A stretch of DNA of 64,000 nucleotides from assembly GCA_947474855.1 (NCBI GenBank), contig CANJKV010000001.1:45622-109621 (forward strand), written 5' to 3'. This document shows positions 63,372-64,000 of the stretch, piece by piece; position 1 is the first letter of the stretch; each line of letters starts with the position of its first letter. Both the position numbers and the translations under genes were made by a program. The notes below the pieces were generated by a model. The model made no database searches, was not told the origin of the DNA, and worked only from the letters and a program-made list of their open reading frames with translations. This stretch comes from Aurantimonadaceae bacterium. Lineage in GTDB: Bacteria; Pseudomonadota; Alphaproteobacteria; Rhizobiales; Rhizobiaceae.

Positions 63372-63497
63372 GATTCGTGGCCTTTGAGCTGAAGGGAGGA
63401 CGCCCCGCGGAGGGTCGCTCCGCTTGACCGCGCCCACCCCTGCTTCCACATTCGGGGGATCAGCACGGGAGAATGCGCCCTCCGGGGCGGTTATGTC

Positions 63498-64000
63498 ATG
63501 GATCAAGCCGAGAACATCAAGCTGGACAAGGCCCCGGCCGCGGCCCGTCCGCAGATGATCGATCCGTTCAAGCGACCGATCACCTATCTCCGGGTCTCCG
63601 TCACCGACCGTTGCGACTTCCGCTGCGTGTACTGCATGGCGGAGGACATGACGTTTCTCCCCAAGCGGGACCTCCTGACGCTCGAAGAGCTCGACCGCCT
63701 GTCGAGCGCCTTCATCGCCAAGGGCGTGCGCAAGCTTCGGCTTACCGGCGGCGAACCCTTGGTGCGGCGCGGCATCATGCAGCTCATCCGCTCCCTGTCC
63801 CGGCACCTGGACAGCGGCGCGTTGGAAGAGCTGACGCTGACCACCAACGGCTCGCAGCTCGCGCGATTCGCTTCCGAACTCGCCGATTGCGGCGTCAGGC
63901 GAATCAACGTGTCCCTCGACACGCTCGATGCCGGCAAGTTCAAGGCGATCACGCGCTGGGGCGACTTCGACAAGGTGATGGGCGGCCTCATGGCCGCGCG
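63498..64000 (+). CDS. moaA: GTP 3',8-cyclase MoaA, N-terminal part (runs off the window)
   Basis: The first ~167 residues of a radical-SAM enzyme that starts molybdenum cofactor synthesis from GTP. The [4Fe-4S]-SAM cysteines are C39, C43 and C46 in [16 protein letters not shown], followed by [26 protein letters not shown] and [15 protein letters not shown], all characteristic of MoaA. I start at the ATG at 63498. The C-terminal cluster and GTP-binding part lie beyond the window. Confidence 0.93.
   Translation, partial: MDQAENIKLDKAPAAARPQMIDPFKRPITYLRVSVTDRCDFRCVYCMAEDMTFLPKRDLLTLEELDRLSSAFIAKGVRKLRLTGGEPLVRRGIMQLIRSLSRHLDSGALEELTLTTNGSQLARFASELADCGVRRINVSLDTLDAGKFKAITRWGDFDKVMGGLMAA

Overview
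The window is high-GC (roughly two thirds or more G+C by eye), densely coded DNA with many GTG starts and ATGA/GTGA gene overlaps. The families point to a free-living alphaproteobacterium, most likely Hyphomicrobiales: a bacterial transglutaminase-like cysteine peptidase, an HWE-type histidine kinase, an Anbu peptidase island, DUF971 beside moaA, small 'SFPTSDP' proteins and many Bug/TctC binding proteins. An Aurantimonas/Aureimonas-like organism would fit, but that is inference. I saw no rRNA, tRNA, CRISPR array, prophage or intact insertion sequence.

Layout. 1-8094: a catabolic locus with a LacI-type regulator between divergent units. A CoA-transferase, enoyl-CoA hydratase and aldehyde dehydrogenase lie on the minus strand. 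A fumarate-reductase-like flavoprotein, a 41-residue ORF and a UPF0303 protein lie on the plus strand. Near-identical palindromes TTGGANCGTTCCAA sit in both promoters; the substrate is unknown. 8244-14005: D-glucarate catabolism (LysR regulator, kdgD, gudD, a TctC-type binding protein), then a TetR gene divergent from a RidA-family gene with two spaced palindromic operators. 14122-18226: a small conserved protein and an Fe(III)-type ABC importer (ATPase, binding protein, fused permease). 18322-18487: a compact element with ~45-nt near-perfect terminal inverted repeats. 18602-23772: a two-component cluster (HWE kinase, four-PAS hybrid kinase, lone receiver). 23991-34625: the most striking locus, a four-gene overlapping operon for a 2,345-residue multicopper-oxidase-like secreted protein, a beta-propeller-like protein, a SCO1/SenC copper chaperone and a cytochrome c fused to a binding-protein-like domain. 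34935-38092: a metzincin-type protease, a truncated Zn/Cd P-type ATPase and a transglutaminase-like peptidase. 38462-43242: aconitase, a GntR regulator with two winged-helix segments, and a second TctC protein, with a shared CAAATTGC motif in both target promoters.

43439-51262: after a cytochrome b561, two divergent tightly packed operons. One carries dehydrogenase, pterin-synthase-like protein, glycosyltransferase and methyltransferase. The other carries CDP-alcohol phosphatidyltransferase, FkbM methyltransferase, membrane sulfatase/LtaS-like protein and TauE exporter. Together they look like an uncharacterised pathway for a modified small molecule or envelope lipid/glycan. 51321-54341: TspO, LprI-like, DUF3429 and a DegT aminotransferase. 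54503-57754: ATP-grasp, alpha-E and Anbu peptidase, without the transglutaminase usually found with them. 57767-63371: a membrane methyltransferase with a hydrolase-like partner, envelope lipoproteins, an L,D-transpeptidase and DUF971. The window ends inside moaA.

The best candidates for undescribed biology are the giant multicopper oxidase operon, the divergent pterin/CDP-alcohol/sulfatase cluster, and the LacI-controlled CoA-transferase/flavoprotein pathway.
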